This document shows, piece after piece, positions 39,331-51,872 of a stretch of DNA of 64,000 nt. Within the stretch, counting starts at the first letter, position 1. Every line of letters begins with the position of its first letter. The notes beneath the pieces were generated by a model that saw only the letters and a list, made by a program, of their open reading frames with translations, was not told the origin of the DNA and ran no database searches. The translations under genes were made by a program, and so were the position numbers. Origin of the DNA: Scylla paramamosain (lineage: Eukaryota; Arthropoda; Malacostraca; Decapoda; Portunidae); contig NC_087171.1 in NCBI RefSeq assembly GCF_035594125.1, positions 19,184,267 through 19,248,266 on the forward strand. The letters run 5' to 3'.

Positions 39331-39619
39331 AAAAAAAAAAATCATAATACAGAATTGCAGTTTACATATATTTCAGCTTTGATAATTTATTTATGCTTTG
39401 GATATCAATTCAAAGCTGACTTCTTTGATGACATGGAAACGTTTATCATCTGCAAGGGTAACTTTCAAAACAGTTAATACATACACTAGTATATATCAAC
39501 AATATATATATAATACTAGTAAATGGTTACATAGAAAATATATAATTTTTTTTATTATTAGAATTGAGAAAACTATCAGTTTCCCCACATGAGCTCCCAT
39601 TGTAATGCATTGTATAAAT

Positions 39620-39876
39620 CAGGGGTTCTCAACCTTTTGCAAGCTGGGCACCCCCTTCCCCCCATAAAAGAAAAAAAAAAGCTGGTTCAATGCAGTTAGC
39701 ATTGAACTAGCTTCCTCCTTCCTATGCCACCCACTCAGCTATGCCACTGTAGATATATAGGTAGCCCTTGCTGCATCTCCCTTGTACTAAGCCATTTTCC
39801 ATTATTTTTTTTCCCTCCTGTGCTTGTGCCCTGGGACTGCCCCCCCCCATCCTCCCACCCCAGCTGAGAACCACTG
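39620..39876. mobile_element. hAT-type MITE with target-site duplication
   Basis: The left end is CAGGGGTTCTCAACCTTTTG and the right end, reverse-complemented, is CAGTGGTTCTCAGCTGGGG. These terminal inverted repeats are of the classic hAT CAGkGGTTCTCAA type. The element is 257 bp. Flanks GTATAAAT (39612-39619) and GTTTAAAT (39877-39884) form an 8-bp target-site duplication with one mismatch, the length expected for hAT. There is no coding capacity. Confidence 0.9.
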
Positions 39877-41318
39877 GTTTAAATTAATAACTTCTCAGTA
39901 TTGATAATCATGAGTGACATACAAATAAATAAAGCATGTAGCTGTTCTTAAGGATGGTTGCGCTAGGAGGGTTGCAGGTGATAATGATTACAGTATTAAC
40001 ATTTCAACAAAGCAATCAGCAGCACCAGACTGAAATAGTAATTTCTTAGTCCCTGTAACCAGAACATTAGCATGTGGCTTTTTGAAGTCTTCCTTTTCTG
40101 AGGGTCCTATCATCTGTTTGGTAGGTTACTTAATTCTTTTAATTGTGGAGATGCATTTTCCCAGTTTACTTATTTGGTGTACATAGATTGAATATTGAAA
40201 AACTAAGAGCTGGGAGAGTGAAGTATGGGATACAAATAGGAGAGGAAGACCTTTATTGAGGGGACAAAAAGGTAACATTATGCAACAGAATGGTAGGTGT
40301 GTTATGTTGGATATTATGATAAATACATTTTTGCAATTTGCAAGTGTCAGTGTATTACACTCAACTTGCATTGGTGATATAGTCATCATTGGTATAGTTT
40401 TCAGTGAATGAGATTATCATGTTTTATATGAATGTGTTGTATTGGGTGTGCTTTTTTTCCTATAAGTCTCAAAATTATCCCTGTCCTATCCACTAGATTG
40501 CATTAGCTGTGGTTTTGCACTAAGTAGCCACAAGGATTTACTAAGCAGGTTAATCTTACAAGACTGCCTTTGTCACCAAACAAACTCATTTTGCAACCTT
40601 CCCTAGTGTACCAGTACCAACCTTAAATGAGAACTAGTAAGCTTATTCAGATGACTTGTATTTATTTGTGTGAGGTCACAGCAAGCAACATGATATAATG
40701 GATTTTGTTCTCTGAATTTTATCAGTGAATAGAACATAACTATTATATAATAGATGTTAGCAAAGATAACATGTGTATCCCAGTTATACATGGTGTATTT
40801 AGAAGAGGTATTTTAGGCTAAACAAAAATGGGAATGTTGTAGTTGAAATGACAGGTTAAGATCTTGTCGCTGGGATGAGTTTCATTGGCTCATCTCTCTT
40901 AATACATTATGTTTATTATGGAGCAGATATGCTCTTCATACACTAATGGCTCTATTATAAAAAAAATATTTTGCTTGGGTATTACTGTTAAGGTCATTTA
41001 TATACTAGGGATATGTGGCCATATTGAGCAGGTGATTGGCTGTGGTTGTGGATTCATTGCTACCATTGTGCTGTGATTTCACATTTTCACCATTCCTTAA
41101 TTTGCTTGTAATTGTTCTTGCCATGTTTATAAATGGCTTGTTTGACAATCAGTGTAGGATTGTTTAGTGTTCAGGCCTTTATGTGCCTTTGCCAAGTAGA
41201 AGAACTAAGTTTAATTTTTTTCACTTCAGCCCAGTTTTTTTTTATTTAATCAGGTGAACTGCATTCCATTCTTGTTACCACATTTCTGTATTTAAGACCA
41301 TTAACTCCTCTATCCATG

Positions 41319-41486
<168 letters not shown>

Positions 41487-41718
41487 CTCCCCCCACCAGC
41501 AACACGGGATCAAAGGTGATTCACAAATATAATATCAGTTATCAGCATTATCTGGATTAAATGATTACTTAAGAGAAAAAATGGTTTTTAATACCAATGG
41601 AAACAAAATGAGTGATTCAGTGAAAACTAAGAAAAAACTGGAGGTCACTGATGAATGGGAAGGAAAAAAGTGAGAAGGAAGGTAGTTGTAATTATTTCAG
41701 TTTATGGATTTTTATTAC

Positions 41719-41724
<6 letters not shown>

Positions 41725-41791
<67 letters not shown>
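41725..41791. repeat. (ATT)n microsatellite
   Basis: ATT trinucleotide run of about 67 bp. Confidence 0.95.
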
Positions 41792-42388
41792 TCAGTATTT
41801 TTTTTTCATTAATTATTCTTTTAGCATAACACTGTTACATTTCTTGAAGAGATCATGATGGTGAGGAAGCTAGTTGAAAATAATTCTTGCAGAGACTCAG
41901 GAAAAACAGTATGGAGAGAAAATTTACAATAAACATCAGAAGTTACAGGGAAGATATGTTCTAATGTAGGATTTATTTCATAATGTGTTTTTGTTAACAT
42001 ACAATTCGATGCTGGAAGTGTATAATATGTAAATGTAAATCTGGGGGTCCTACTTTCTGTGAAGTGTTGTAATGATGTAATCATCTTGGTTTTGTTATTT
42101 GATTTCAAACATATCATTACACCCTCAATTATGATGATGGTCTGCATTTGTCATTTCTGTTTTTTATATTTGCTGTGAGAGGCTACTTAGCAGAATAAGT
42201 TGAATCATTTTACTTGAAACTGCATTATTTGTTCATTTTACTTATCTTTTTTTTCTTTTCTCTAGAGAATGGTGTGAATATTTGTACTGAAGTAAAGAGT
42301 TAGTCAGGCATTATGTGTCATGAAATTGTACTTTTTATGCCTTCAGATTTGTCCAGTGTCTGAGAAATACAATAATATGTATTTTGAA

Positions 42389-42392
<4 letters not shown>

Positions 42393-42477
<85 letters not shown>
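42393..42477. repeat. (AT)n microsatellite
   Basis: Pure AT run of about 84 bp. Confidence 0.95.
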
Positions 42478-42480
<3 letters not shown>

Positions 42481-43581
42481 TATCATTATGTGAATTCCAA
42501 TTTATAAGTAAATTAAATTAATGAAAATCTCTTCATAAATTAAAAATTTGTAAATCCAGCTAATTTCTCCATAGACTTACTGCACAGTTTAAGCCACTAA
42601 ATTGTTATGAAACATAAGAAAGAAATTGGAAATAAAAAGAAAGGTTAGTGAGCTGGACAAGACATTTTTGATGATGACTCAAAAGCAGCAGCACACCTTT
42701 AAATATATTGATCCAGGTGGTTTAAACCTGTAATTAATAGTTAGGTACTACATTAATATAGATCAAATTAAACTTTGCAGCATTATATCAAAAGAGAACT
42801 TGCAATGTTTGTGTGGTTGAAATTTAAGTATGGTCCTAAGTTAGCAACAAGCGCACAAAATACCGTGGATTTCAGTTTTGTATACGGTCATTCCTATGTA
42901 CATATTTGCTTACTCCAGTCTTTACATCATGAAGGCACAGTGCAAAACATGACAGTTTCTATAGTGCTCAACAGTTTGATTTGCTTCATACCTAAATCTG
43001 ACTATATACTTTGGTATGTTCAGCAATTAGGATTTAGAATATCACTTATGGAACCAGATCAGCAACAAAGTGTAAAGATTGGTGTGATTAATTATTAATA
43101 CTCATAGTACATGTATATTTAAGGATGTTGTTTGACTTGGAGGTGGAGATGTGACTGCTTTTAGATATTAGTTGGCTAATGTAACTGAAGCCATAGGATA
43201 CCATATATTTGCATATGTATCTTGTCGCATACATATATGACAACTACAGTTTTAAACAACACACATTTTGTAAAGGAAAGCAGGCTAAGAAAATTTTTGT
43301 TGTATATTGGTACATATATTTACTAAATAACTTTGTAAAGATCTTGATAACCATCACAGCAGCTTTATTTTGTGGATTTAGTAGTAACTATCATGATAGC
43401 TTTGTTATATACAAGTATTAGTAACCATCATGGCAGCTTGCATTTGAAACACTTGCTGAGTCCTTTCTTGAGCATTCCCATCTTGTCAGAGATTTATAAC
43501 CTAAAAATATATTTTGTAATATATTTTGTTTGAAGATTGACATAGGTTTATCATAGTTGTCTTACCATAAAGACATCCATC

Positions 43582-43695
<114 letters not shown>

Positions 43696-44474
43696 CATAG
43701 ACACCTATATCTAACAAATTTATAAGTTTTTTGTCGCCATGTTTTAGTATAGGATGGTTTTAAAACCTGTGTATAAAAGTCAGGAATGTAGAACATTTTG
43801 TCAAACGGATATTAAATATATTCTCACAGATTCAAAGGTACTGAGGCTGAAGACTTTTAGCCGTGGTTGTATTTAATTACGTTTCATACACATAATTTAG
43901 GCAACTTTATATGAAAATTAATAAGATTAAATCCCTTACTTAGCGATTTGGTATAAGTACATCTAATTCTAGAGACCAATTTTACATACAGTTGCTCTCA
44001 TTGCTGAGGTGTGCCTGTGTGTATGTTTATCTTAAGAAAGGCACCTTTCCTTATTTTATAATTTATTAAACTGGTGAACTATTTGGATTATATGTACTGT
44101 ACATGGTGAGTGATAGTCACAGACGATCTTCTGGAAGAGGCAGTTATGCCTGTGGTTCCAGATCTAAGACTACGTCATTATTTTCCAAACTGGCCGGGTG
44201 TGGTAGTGGACACTGTTTATATGTCCATTGTTTATGACTTTCTGACATGCTTTGTGCTAGTTTGTAAAGTATACATAAAGTCGGTCCCATTTGTATGAAA
44301 ATCATGTACTCAGTCATAGAGATTATGAAATAATTGTTGGTACTATTTTTCTATGGCAGTAAAAATATCATTGATTTTGATTGGTTTTGTTTCACATAAG
44401 ACTTGTTTCTTCTTAGCATTACATACTCCCAATTTACCCAATTCGTCCTTCCCACGTATGCATTTGATTATTTA

Positions 44475-45240
44475 AAAAAAAAAAAAACCGCGGTCGGTGT
44501 TGCTATGGCAACCCTGGTGGCCCGCGGTAGCCCCGCTGTTACACGTACACGTGGCGAACCCTCATTCCTTTCTCGACAACTGTATTGTTTGCATCTGTTA
44601 CCCAACCGGCCCTTTCATTTTTGTCATGGCTTCCCCGGGCCTTTCTGATGAGTTTTCCAACTCTGCAAGCCCTTCTCTGGTGCAGGAGGGCAGTTCAAGA
44701 TCCATTCAGCCGGAAATAAGGAAGACTGAGGTGACCGGCGCTCCACCACCAATTCTCCAGCCTTTTTACCGGCTCCTCGGCTTCCTCGCTGGGCTCCCAC
44801 ATCCCCAGGAGGACCTGTGCTACTCCAGTCTGCGGAAGGATCTTCGCGTTGTATGTATTACCTGTTGTAGTGGCGTTAGTGACTGACTCCCGTTGCCCTG
44901 AGTACAGGGAGTGGAATGGTGAGCTTGCTTCTGGAGCTCTTAAATACCAGTGCTTCTTTCAAGAGGCGTGACACCCGTTCCCGTAAGAAGGGCGTCAAGG
45001 ACACTCCTGTTTAGGCTCAGACTTTCCCTGTTCTTTCAACTTCTGCTTCGGGGAAAGTGCTTCAGGATGAATGGTTGCCGGGTGACATTGAGTCCCTCAA
45101 CCCTCTTGGTAAATCGGAACTTTTTGGTTTAATGGTGGATGAACTCACACCACCTTCCAAGAGATGGTAAGTGAGCTAGGCTCTCATGGACTATAGTTGT
45201 AGCTAGCTGTTACCCCCTTCTTCCAGTACACACTTTGCCT
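44475..45240 (+). mobile_element. DIRS-like retrotransposon remnant, gag-like part
   Basis: The sequence is GC-rich against an AT-rich flank and starts abruptly after an A-run. A frame beginning MASPGLSDEFSNSASPS continues with Ser/Pro-rich residues. It is then broken by stops and shifts before resuming as ELLNTSASFKRRDTRSRKKG and DEWLPGDIESLNPLGKSELF. A proline/serine-rich open frame preceding a DIRS-like reverse transcriptase is typical of a retroelement gag. The gag call rests on position and on linkage to the reverse transcriptase and recombinase traces downstream. Confidence 0.5.
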
Positions 45241-45500
45241 TCAGGTCAAGGCACGGCGGAGGCTGTGACCAACCACCCATGCGTCCATGGCGTTGAGCAG
45301 TGTGTGGAGATGCTCCAAGCCGTGAGGTTGGAGGGGGGGCAGCCGGGGGCAAGAGTTATGCTGTCGAGTTGATAGATGGAGGAATTGAGTTTTTGAGGCA
45401 TTGAACAATACCAGGTTTGCTCTGTCCCAATCAGAAATTTTAGAAAGATCATAAGTCAAACGTTCTGTGGCTTCCCTGATACTGGAAAACATGTGAATAA
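45241..45500 (-). mobile_element. LINE reverse-transcriptase fragment, opposite strand
   Basis: Read on the - strand, the open frame contains DLSKISDWDRANLVLFNASK then TQFLHLSTRQ. This is the segment after the catalytic core of non-LTR reverse transcriptases (DLxxISxWgxxNLVxFNaxKTqfl). It breaks the DIRS-like element, whose reverse transcriptase resumes at about 45780 on the + strand, so it was probably inserted into it. Confidence 0.75.
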
Positions 45501-45740
45501 ATTTTTTGAAGCACGGGAGTTTGTTCTACATCTCTGCAGTGAATTTACACTTTTGTTTGGGCATCTTGACAAGAATAGTTGTAATGAGGTCACAAGGCCG
45601 CAAACAGTAATCCAAACTGACCCCTATCAGAGCTGGTGAAAGACTGGGGCGCGAGCGCGACGTCAAGTGAGGCCGCTGAGGCGGCGTTGGGAAGGCTGCG
45701 AGCACCGACTTAATACAGGACCCATACACGTCAGAGTCTT
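45501..45740 (-). pseudogene. Fragment of a zinc-finger/BED-like transposon-derived gene start
   Basis: On the - strand the ATG at 45564 starts MPKQKCKFTAEM, followed by an in-frame stop and then NKLPCFKK. This resembles the MPKRKCxFTxxLQxxFPfl opening common in ZBED/hAT-derived zinc-finger proteins. After LPCFKK the frame runs straight into the LINE fragment. Upstream (to about 45740) is GC-rich sequence resembling a 5' untranslated region. It is broken and not expected to be functional. Confidence 0.4.
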
Positions 45741-45774
45741 GACCGGACGTATGGCAACCCTAGTCCAACACCAC

Positions 45775-45945
45775 TGGCTTCAGTGTCTTTACAGCAGAAG
45801 GGAGTGCATCTTCCTCCTCTGAGGAAGAAACACACCAGGCCACCAAGGCACTACTCCACCTGTGCACCAGGTTAGGCATGATGGTCAACTGGGAAAAATT
45901 GATCCTGTTCTGGCCCCAAAAGGAATGGCTCTCAGACCTAATACA
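45775..45945 (+). mobile_element. DIRS-like retrotransposon remnant, reverse-transcriptase fragment
   Basis: A frame reads EEETHQATKALLHLCTRLGM then MVNWEKLILFWPQKEWL. DIRS-type and related reverse transcriptases carry LGFxVNWEKSxLxPxQxxxFLG at this place. The element stops where a pogo/Tigger-type end (CAGTGGTAACTCGACTTATG) begins at 45946. Confidence 0.7.
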
Positions 45946-46184
45946 GTGGTAACTCGACTTATGAGTGCCCTAACTTTTTATTTTATTTTATTTTTTTTTA
46001 AGGTACAAGCTGTCGCTTGAATGATTTTTTGCCTTCAGTTGCAAGCCAAAATCCAAGATACGAGGAAACTTCAGCTATGCCGCTGCTAGTTGGTATAGCA
46101 AGTGCCACATCTGCCTAGCATTTCTTGTCTCACTCATTCGCCTTGTGTTTTTATACATTTGTTATTTATGAATAGATTTTCTTA
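45946..46184. mobile_element. pogo/Tigger-like transposon end
   Basis: CAGTGGTAACTCGACTTATG, then AGTGCCCTAAC, closely follows the well-known CAGTGGTACCTCGACTTACGA terminal repeat of pogo/Tigger elements. A later stretch (AAAATCCAAGATACGAGGAA) also fits such a terminal region. The matching right end was not found, so the copy is truncated. Confidence 0.6.
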
Positions 46185-46269
46185 CAGTAAACCCTCGAGA
46201 GAAGGAGAGAGAGATTAATTGTGGCTGTGACAACCAGTTAGTGACCCTGACAATAGCTGATAATTTAAT

Positions 46270-46270
<1 letters not shown>

Positions 46271-46307
<37 letters not shown>
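46271..46307. repeat. (CT)n microsatellite
   Basis: Short CT run followed by (GATA)n at about 46312-46328 and (CA)n at about 46333-46358. Confidence 0.9.
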
Positions 46308-46308
<1 letters not shown>

Positions 46309-46377
46309 AAGATAGATAGATAGATAGATTAACATACACACACACACACACACACACACATACACAATGTGTGCACG

Positions 46378-46640
46378 TCACCAGCTGATAGCACTGGTGA
46401 CGGCGAGGAGGGTCAGAAAACTACAAGCCCTCTCCTACAAGGTAGCATGTCAGGGCAATGATCTGGCCCTGGCATACTTGCCTGAATTTGTTGCCAAAAC
46501 TGAGACAACCTGAAACCCTATTGCCTGGGAGTTCAGGTTTCAGAACCTATCCTCCTTGGTCGGCCCTGAAGATGTGGAACGCCTGTTGTGCCCTGTTTGA
46601 GCACTTGAATTGTATCACTGTGTGTACTGTTTATCGCCTG
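46378..46640 (+). mobile_element. DIRS-like tyrosine recombinase fragment
   Basis: The + frame reads LIALVTARRVRKLQALSYKV, then LALAYLPEFVAKTETT, a stop, then EDVERLLCPV, a stop, and ALELYH. This matches DIRS tyrosine recombinases (LLALATaRRvgELqALS, YlPxFxaKTes, RxLCPVRALxxYl). The arginine expected after CPV is TGA, consistent with CGA-to-TGA decay. ARR in the first motif contains the position of a catalytic arginine. Confidence 0.75.
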
Positions 46641-47705
46641 ACGCCTTCATCATGCCTAAAGTTGTAGAAAAGAGGAAGTGTGTTGTGCTTACACTTAAGC
46701 AGCTGATCAGATCAGCTGCTGATTAAGGTCAGCAGATGCAGATGGTAAGATGAGTGAGTGTAGGGTGGTGATTGTGGACATAATTTCACTTCTATTCAAG
46801 TATCCGGCAATATTCAAGTATCCGGCATGTCGGCGATCCCGTTGATGCCGGATAAGAAGGATTTTACTGTAACAGTAAACTGATAAAAGATCTAAAGTGT
46901 GGAAGTTAGCCACGATAATTGGGAATATGTATAAGAGAAAGCAGTGAAAGGCATTTCATATTGTAGAAGGACAGTATATCCAAAAATTAGCAGCAAGTAG
47001 GTTAGGATAACAGACCTTTCCTTCCTCTGAATTTTTATTAATTTACACTATTATTAGTTGTGCATTTTAAAATAAATTCTAAAAAAAATATTTGGCATTT
47101 GTCTGGATAACAAGAGGATCCATGAAGGCCCTAAACAATGAAAAATCAAGTACAGCATACATTTTCCTGCAGCCCATTAAATAAGTAATACATATACTCA
47201 AACTTCACATTAAACTACATCTTGTACTCCTTTAATTACAGTTATGTATCCATTCTCTCACCATCACGGCTTGGTTTGTAATGGATGTACATAGTAATCA
47301 GTATATCTGTCCACCACTTCAAACCAATGTTATCTACAGCCAGATGAAAAGTTACATTTTTTAAAATTTTATTACTATTATTTATTTATTTTTTATCCAT
47401 ACATACTTATTTTTCCTCTCATGCATCTTATTTTTTTTTTTTTCTTTCTCTTCACTACTGAAATTTCAGCACAGTGTCAAGCATTTTAAGAATAGTTTGC
47501 TATACAGTTAAGAATAGTTTAATTCCAATCACTTCTAGGAGATGGAATGCATATTTACACACTTATTACATGAACAAAAACTTCTGCACCTACTTTTACA
47601 CTCAAAAATGAAGATTAGTGCCCATTAAAATTCCATATTTGTACATACTGAAACATAGAAGTACTCAAAAGACCTTATATTAAGAATATTTCCAAAAACA
47701 CCAAA

Positions 47706-47782
47706 TATACTTATGTAATAGTCAATCCTGAATATCAAGTATACTTATGTAATAGTCAATAGTCAATCCTGAATATCATAGG
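47706..47782. repeat. Short tandem duplication (~34 bp with 8-bp slip)
   Basis: ATACTTATGTAATAGTCAAT followed by CCTGAATATCA occurs twice. The second copy has an extra AGTCAAT-type slip. Confidence 0.85.
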
Positions 47783-48706
47783 TAATTAAAAAAAAAAAAA
47801 AAATGAAGCAAACACCAAACCTCACAGGCACAAGGCAATGTAAATGGTTCACTGATTTTTATTTACTCCACCTCACTTCAACATCCACATAATTAAAGTT
47901 CAGGAGTTCAAGCAGGTCCACACTGCATCTCTTCAAAAATAAAGCACAACACAGAGCCAACATAGTTGCCAGTTCAGGCTAACCAAAAGAAATCCTATTA
48001 TACTGTGAGGATTTACTTATAACAACATAAAGATGAATGATAAGTAATAAACTAGATAGTATATAGTAATACTAACTATACAACACTACAAACTTGTACT
48101 GAAAGGAGTGAGTTCAACTGTTCAGTGACCCTCATGGATGCAGTGACTGCTCCTAACAAACAAACTTTACTATTATACTACTAGTTCAGTGATCATTTTC
48201 ATCTCTTCAGTTATTTAAGAAAAAAGAAAGGAAACAAAATATCAAGATTTGGGAGGAGCTAAATGGTTACCATGTGAAGCACTGCCTGGCACCGCCACCA
48301 TCAGGCTATGAAGCCATCACTCCTTTGTTCCTCAGTGCTCCTCACACACGAGCATGGGCAGGGTTATGTGCAAGGAGGGAGAGGGATTTTATTTGTGCGA
48401 TAAGATGTATTAAATAACACATCCTTATAGTTAGTGCTTCATACTCCCTTCAATTGGAGCAATAGGGGGATGGTCAATTCTGACCACCGCCCAGGAAAAT
48501 ACTATGTTGAGGGGATTTACAGTATATACACTATAATAATATTTTTTGGCTGGCTATTACAAAAGCATTATTTGGTTACCAAGGTATTCTAGAAAAAATA
48601 ATGATACATGAAAAGTTTCCACTGAAATGGAAAAAGTTGGTTTTCTTGTTCATTGTAATGTGTATACAGGTAGGTCTTGCTAACAGATAGGTTACATTCA
48701 CACACA

Positions 48707-48809
<103 letters not shown>

Positions 48810-48993
48810 GAAATGATCTGAAAAATTAAGAAACAGCATAATGGACAGGATTTGGTTGCAGAAAACTTTTGTATTGTATCACTCAAATTTAGGGCTGAAA
48901 TCAGTTTTATTTGCTGAGGTGGATGGGTGGTACTCCTGCATATTAGCGTTTAAACCCATCACCATCTGAATCTGTTTGATATTATTCTTGATT

Positions 48994-49095
48994 GAAATTT
49001 TCTTTTGATCTAATTTATTGAAGTCTGATTAATATATTTTTACAGAAATTTTCTTTTGACCTAATTTATTGAAGTCTGATTAATATATTTTTACA
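48994..49095. repeat. Perfect-register 51-bp tandem duplication
   Basis: Two head-to-tail 51-bp copies (48994-49044, 49045-49095) beginning GAAATTTTCTTTTGA and ending TATATTTTTACA differ at one position (T/C). Confidence 0.93.
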
Positions 49096-49671
49096 GTACC
49101 TATGTTATATTGTAATATAAGAGCAATTTGATCATGAGACGCTTTAATTTTTCTTTCATACATTTGTACTCAGAAGCAATGCTAGGCTGTTGTGAATCAT
49201 ACCTATTTTCATTATGCTATTTACATTGTAGGTTAATTCTCAAGAAAACGTATCACCCTACATATAACAAGACTTGCTTGTATATAATTGTTCTTAGATT
49301 TCTTCATATACTTCATGTAGGAAGTATACTGCACAAATATCTCAAGAAAAGGAGCATTCAGAATCATCTACATAATTAGGTAAGATTTGTCTTTATAACA
49401 TGATAAAGTAAAACACACATAACTTGTAATTTTTTGCCAGTATTGACAAAATGATATTGCCAGTGTTGACAAAATGATAATGAGAATTGGCATTAATATA
49501 TACAAGTAGAAACATACATTTGTTCATACCATTACTTAGTGTTTACCATCTGTTTGTCAAAACATCACATATCATAGCTTTCTTAAAAGGAACATGCTTT
49601 TTCCATGTGAAGAAAAATTATCAAGACACCTTAATTATAATTAAATTATGAATATATATATGTACACACAC

Positions 49672-49806
<135 letters not shown>

Positions 49807-51179
49807 CTCTACACATTTGTGATTTGGCATTTCAACATGTGGTACAACATCCTTGGATAAGCTAAATGAGATAATAGAACCTCCCAAGCTGATACCTTTG
49901 TGTGTTTGTAAAATATTTTGTTTTGATCTTTTTAAAGTGTGAAACCATTGCGGATTTTATAGGAAGCTTTTACATTTGTCATATGCCCACAGGAAGGAAA
50001 AAAGTGCCTGCACTCTAAATTCTGCCAAATATGTTCTCAAAATAACTCAAGAATTCAAATACAACTTCATCTAATGAACAAAATATTGTTGTAAAAGTTG
50101 CTATCAATTGTAAGACCAAATATTTTTTGTACAAGTTGTTAGCAATCGTAATGCAAGTACCTGTCTCAAGATGAGTTAGATACATGATTCGTTGAGTTAG
50201 ATACATGATTCAAAGTGTAAATACACCTCAAAAATTTAAAATGAACCACACATCTTTCATTAGACACTGATGTTTGTACTTTATGTAAGTGTCAAGTCTT
50301 TTACTGGTGATAGTTCAAGTTTCTTTTTCAAGCTGTATTTTCTTTCAAGATTTATCCATACATCTAACTTAAAAGCTCACATTTGTGGCTTTTGCAGTGA
50401 CAATGAATGAATGAATGGCTTTCATGCAAAGTATACAACATGTATTACAAAGGAAACCAAAATGAAAGTTGTGGTCAATGTCAAGTGCCAGCAGATTTCT
50501 ATTAGTTAATGAAGTATAGCCCACCAATTATTTAAGGGACATTAGGCAAGACAAAAAGGAATTATCCACCTATCTGGCATCACATGAAAATATTGTATCT
50601 TTTCCACATAAGTATGAAAAAAAAAATGTAATTGACATGCTCCTACATTAGTATTGAAACACCTTCAAGGCAACTTCTCCACTCTGCTTCAAACTGCAAA
50701 AAATACAGCTAGGCAGTCATGGAAATTCAAAACACACCTGACTTGCTGGATTCTTCTAGCAAGTGGTGAGACACTTGTTATGAATAATGCATTATCTCAA
50801 CACATTCACATGACAGTATCCATTCTACTTTACTAACTCCAATAATCTCTAACCAAGCAAAGCTTGTATCAAGCTTGGGGAGGTACTACATTAAATACAG
50901 AAAGAAGCATTGAATTATGTTAATGAAGTTGTATACTTTATATATATTTATATTTAAATGTATTAATCAGGGATTATGTCTTAAAGCTATAATTATTTTT
51001 GGAAAGCCCTGAAACATTTAAATAATGGAAGCACTCATGTTCTTAGTACACACCATGAAATAAAAACTGGAAAATACAAATACTAATGAGTAATTCTTAA
51101 AAAAAAAATAAAATGAAAAAAAAAGTAAAATAAAAAACACCAATACATGGGCTTTACACATATTCAGTATTGTCAAATT

Positions 51180-51185
51180 TTTATT
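51180..51185 (-). terminator. Candidate poly(A) signal of bib
   Basis: TTTATT on + reads AATAAA on -, about 98 bp after the bib stop codon. Confidence 0.6.
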
Positions 51186-51282
51186 TGGCCAACAGAATGC
51201 AAAGCATTAGCAATTATCCAAGAGTTATGATTCCAAATTGTTGAAGGCAGAATTCTGGTGTGAAATTGTTTCTGTCCTCTTC

Positions 51283-51872
51283 TTAATACTGAGGATTTGG
51301 AGAGTAACACAAACCTGCTGAGTTTGGAGTAACAAGGCTTGAATGAGCGGAAGCAACAGAATTTGGAGTGAGATTGTCAGTACGTGTTCGACTCATGGGA
51401 ACCGGTGGTCCTGGATTTGAGGAACGGGATGAACTATAGCTAGCTGTGCCTCGATAAGTTGAGTAGTTTGAATCTCCAGAATCATTTTGTTTGCTGTAAG
51501 ATGTTCCATACACTGGCTCTGGTTTCACAATCCCAGACTTACTTGTGACATAGAGGGTGTCCCGCCGAGGGTTGCTTTTGTACATGTTATCTGTGTGAGG
51601 GAGAGTGGAGAAATCAGTGGCTGATTTGGGGCAGAGGCTTTGAGAGTGAGTGAGGTTCCTGTTGTAGTTGTCCATGCGAGGTGGTGGAGGCTTGGCATAC
51701 ACTGACTGGGAGCGGTTTAGAGACGAGGATCTTGGCAAAGGTGGTGATTTGGTGTATAAACTCTTTGATCCTGAGTAAATATCATCTTTGACATAGCCAT
51801 TGTCATACTTGTATGCTGATGCATTACAGACTGAAGTTGCTCCATTGTGTTCATACATACTTGCTGGGTATC
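51283..51872 (-). CDS. bib: big brain (bib) aquaporin, terminal exon: cytoplasmic tail
   Basis: The acceptor on - (T-rich run, then TTGCAG) is at 51873-51878, and the incoming phase is 1. The exon encodes about 196 residues of cytoplasmic tail. The key block is SGSKSLYTKSPPLPRSSSLN then RSQSVYAKPPPPRMDN, against Drosophila big brain GGTRSLYCRSPTLTRSNLNRSQSVYAKS. Later PVYGTSY and DSGDSNYSTYRGTA match PVYGT and DDSSYGSYHGSA in the fly tail. Drosophila bib is a neurogenic membrane protein of the aquaporin family that promotes Notch signalling. The tail is tyrosine-rich and likely disordered. TAA is at 51283-51285. Confidence 0.93.

Larger units (their letters stand above)
46185..46869. mobile_element. 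Tigger-like element with CAGTAAA ends, holding foreign DNA
   Basis: The left end CAGTAAACCCTCGAGAG (46185) and the reverse-complemented right end CAGTAAAATCCTTCTTATCC (46869) agree over the first 8 bases. Both are flanked by TA, the expected target site. A transposase-like start, MPKVVEKRKCVVLTLKQLIR, is encoded from 46651 on + and resembles Tigger transposases (KRKxVVLTLEQK). It stops after about 24 residues. A DIRS-like recombinase fragment and a (CT)n run lie inside. The element is dead and composite, and treating both ends as one element is an inference. Confidence 0.5.

Noticed and set aside
42775..43098. 107-codon open frame
   Set aside because: Stands alone in AT-rich intergenic DNA with no recognisable family or splice signals.
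44110..44298. 62-codon frame starting with an acidic segment
   Set aside because: No recognisable family, no splice or promoter context, in AT-rich intergenic sequence.
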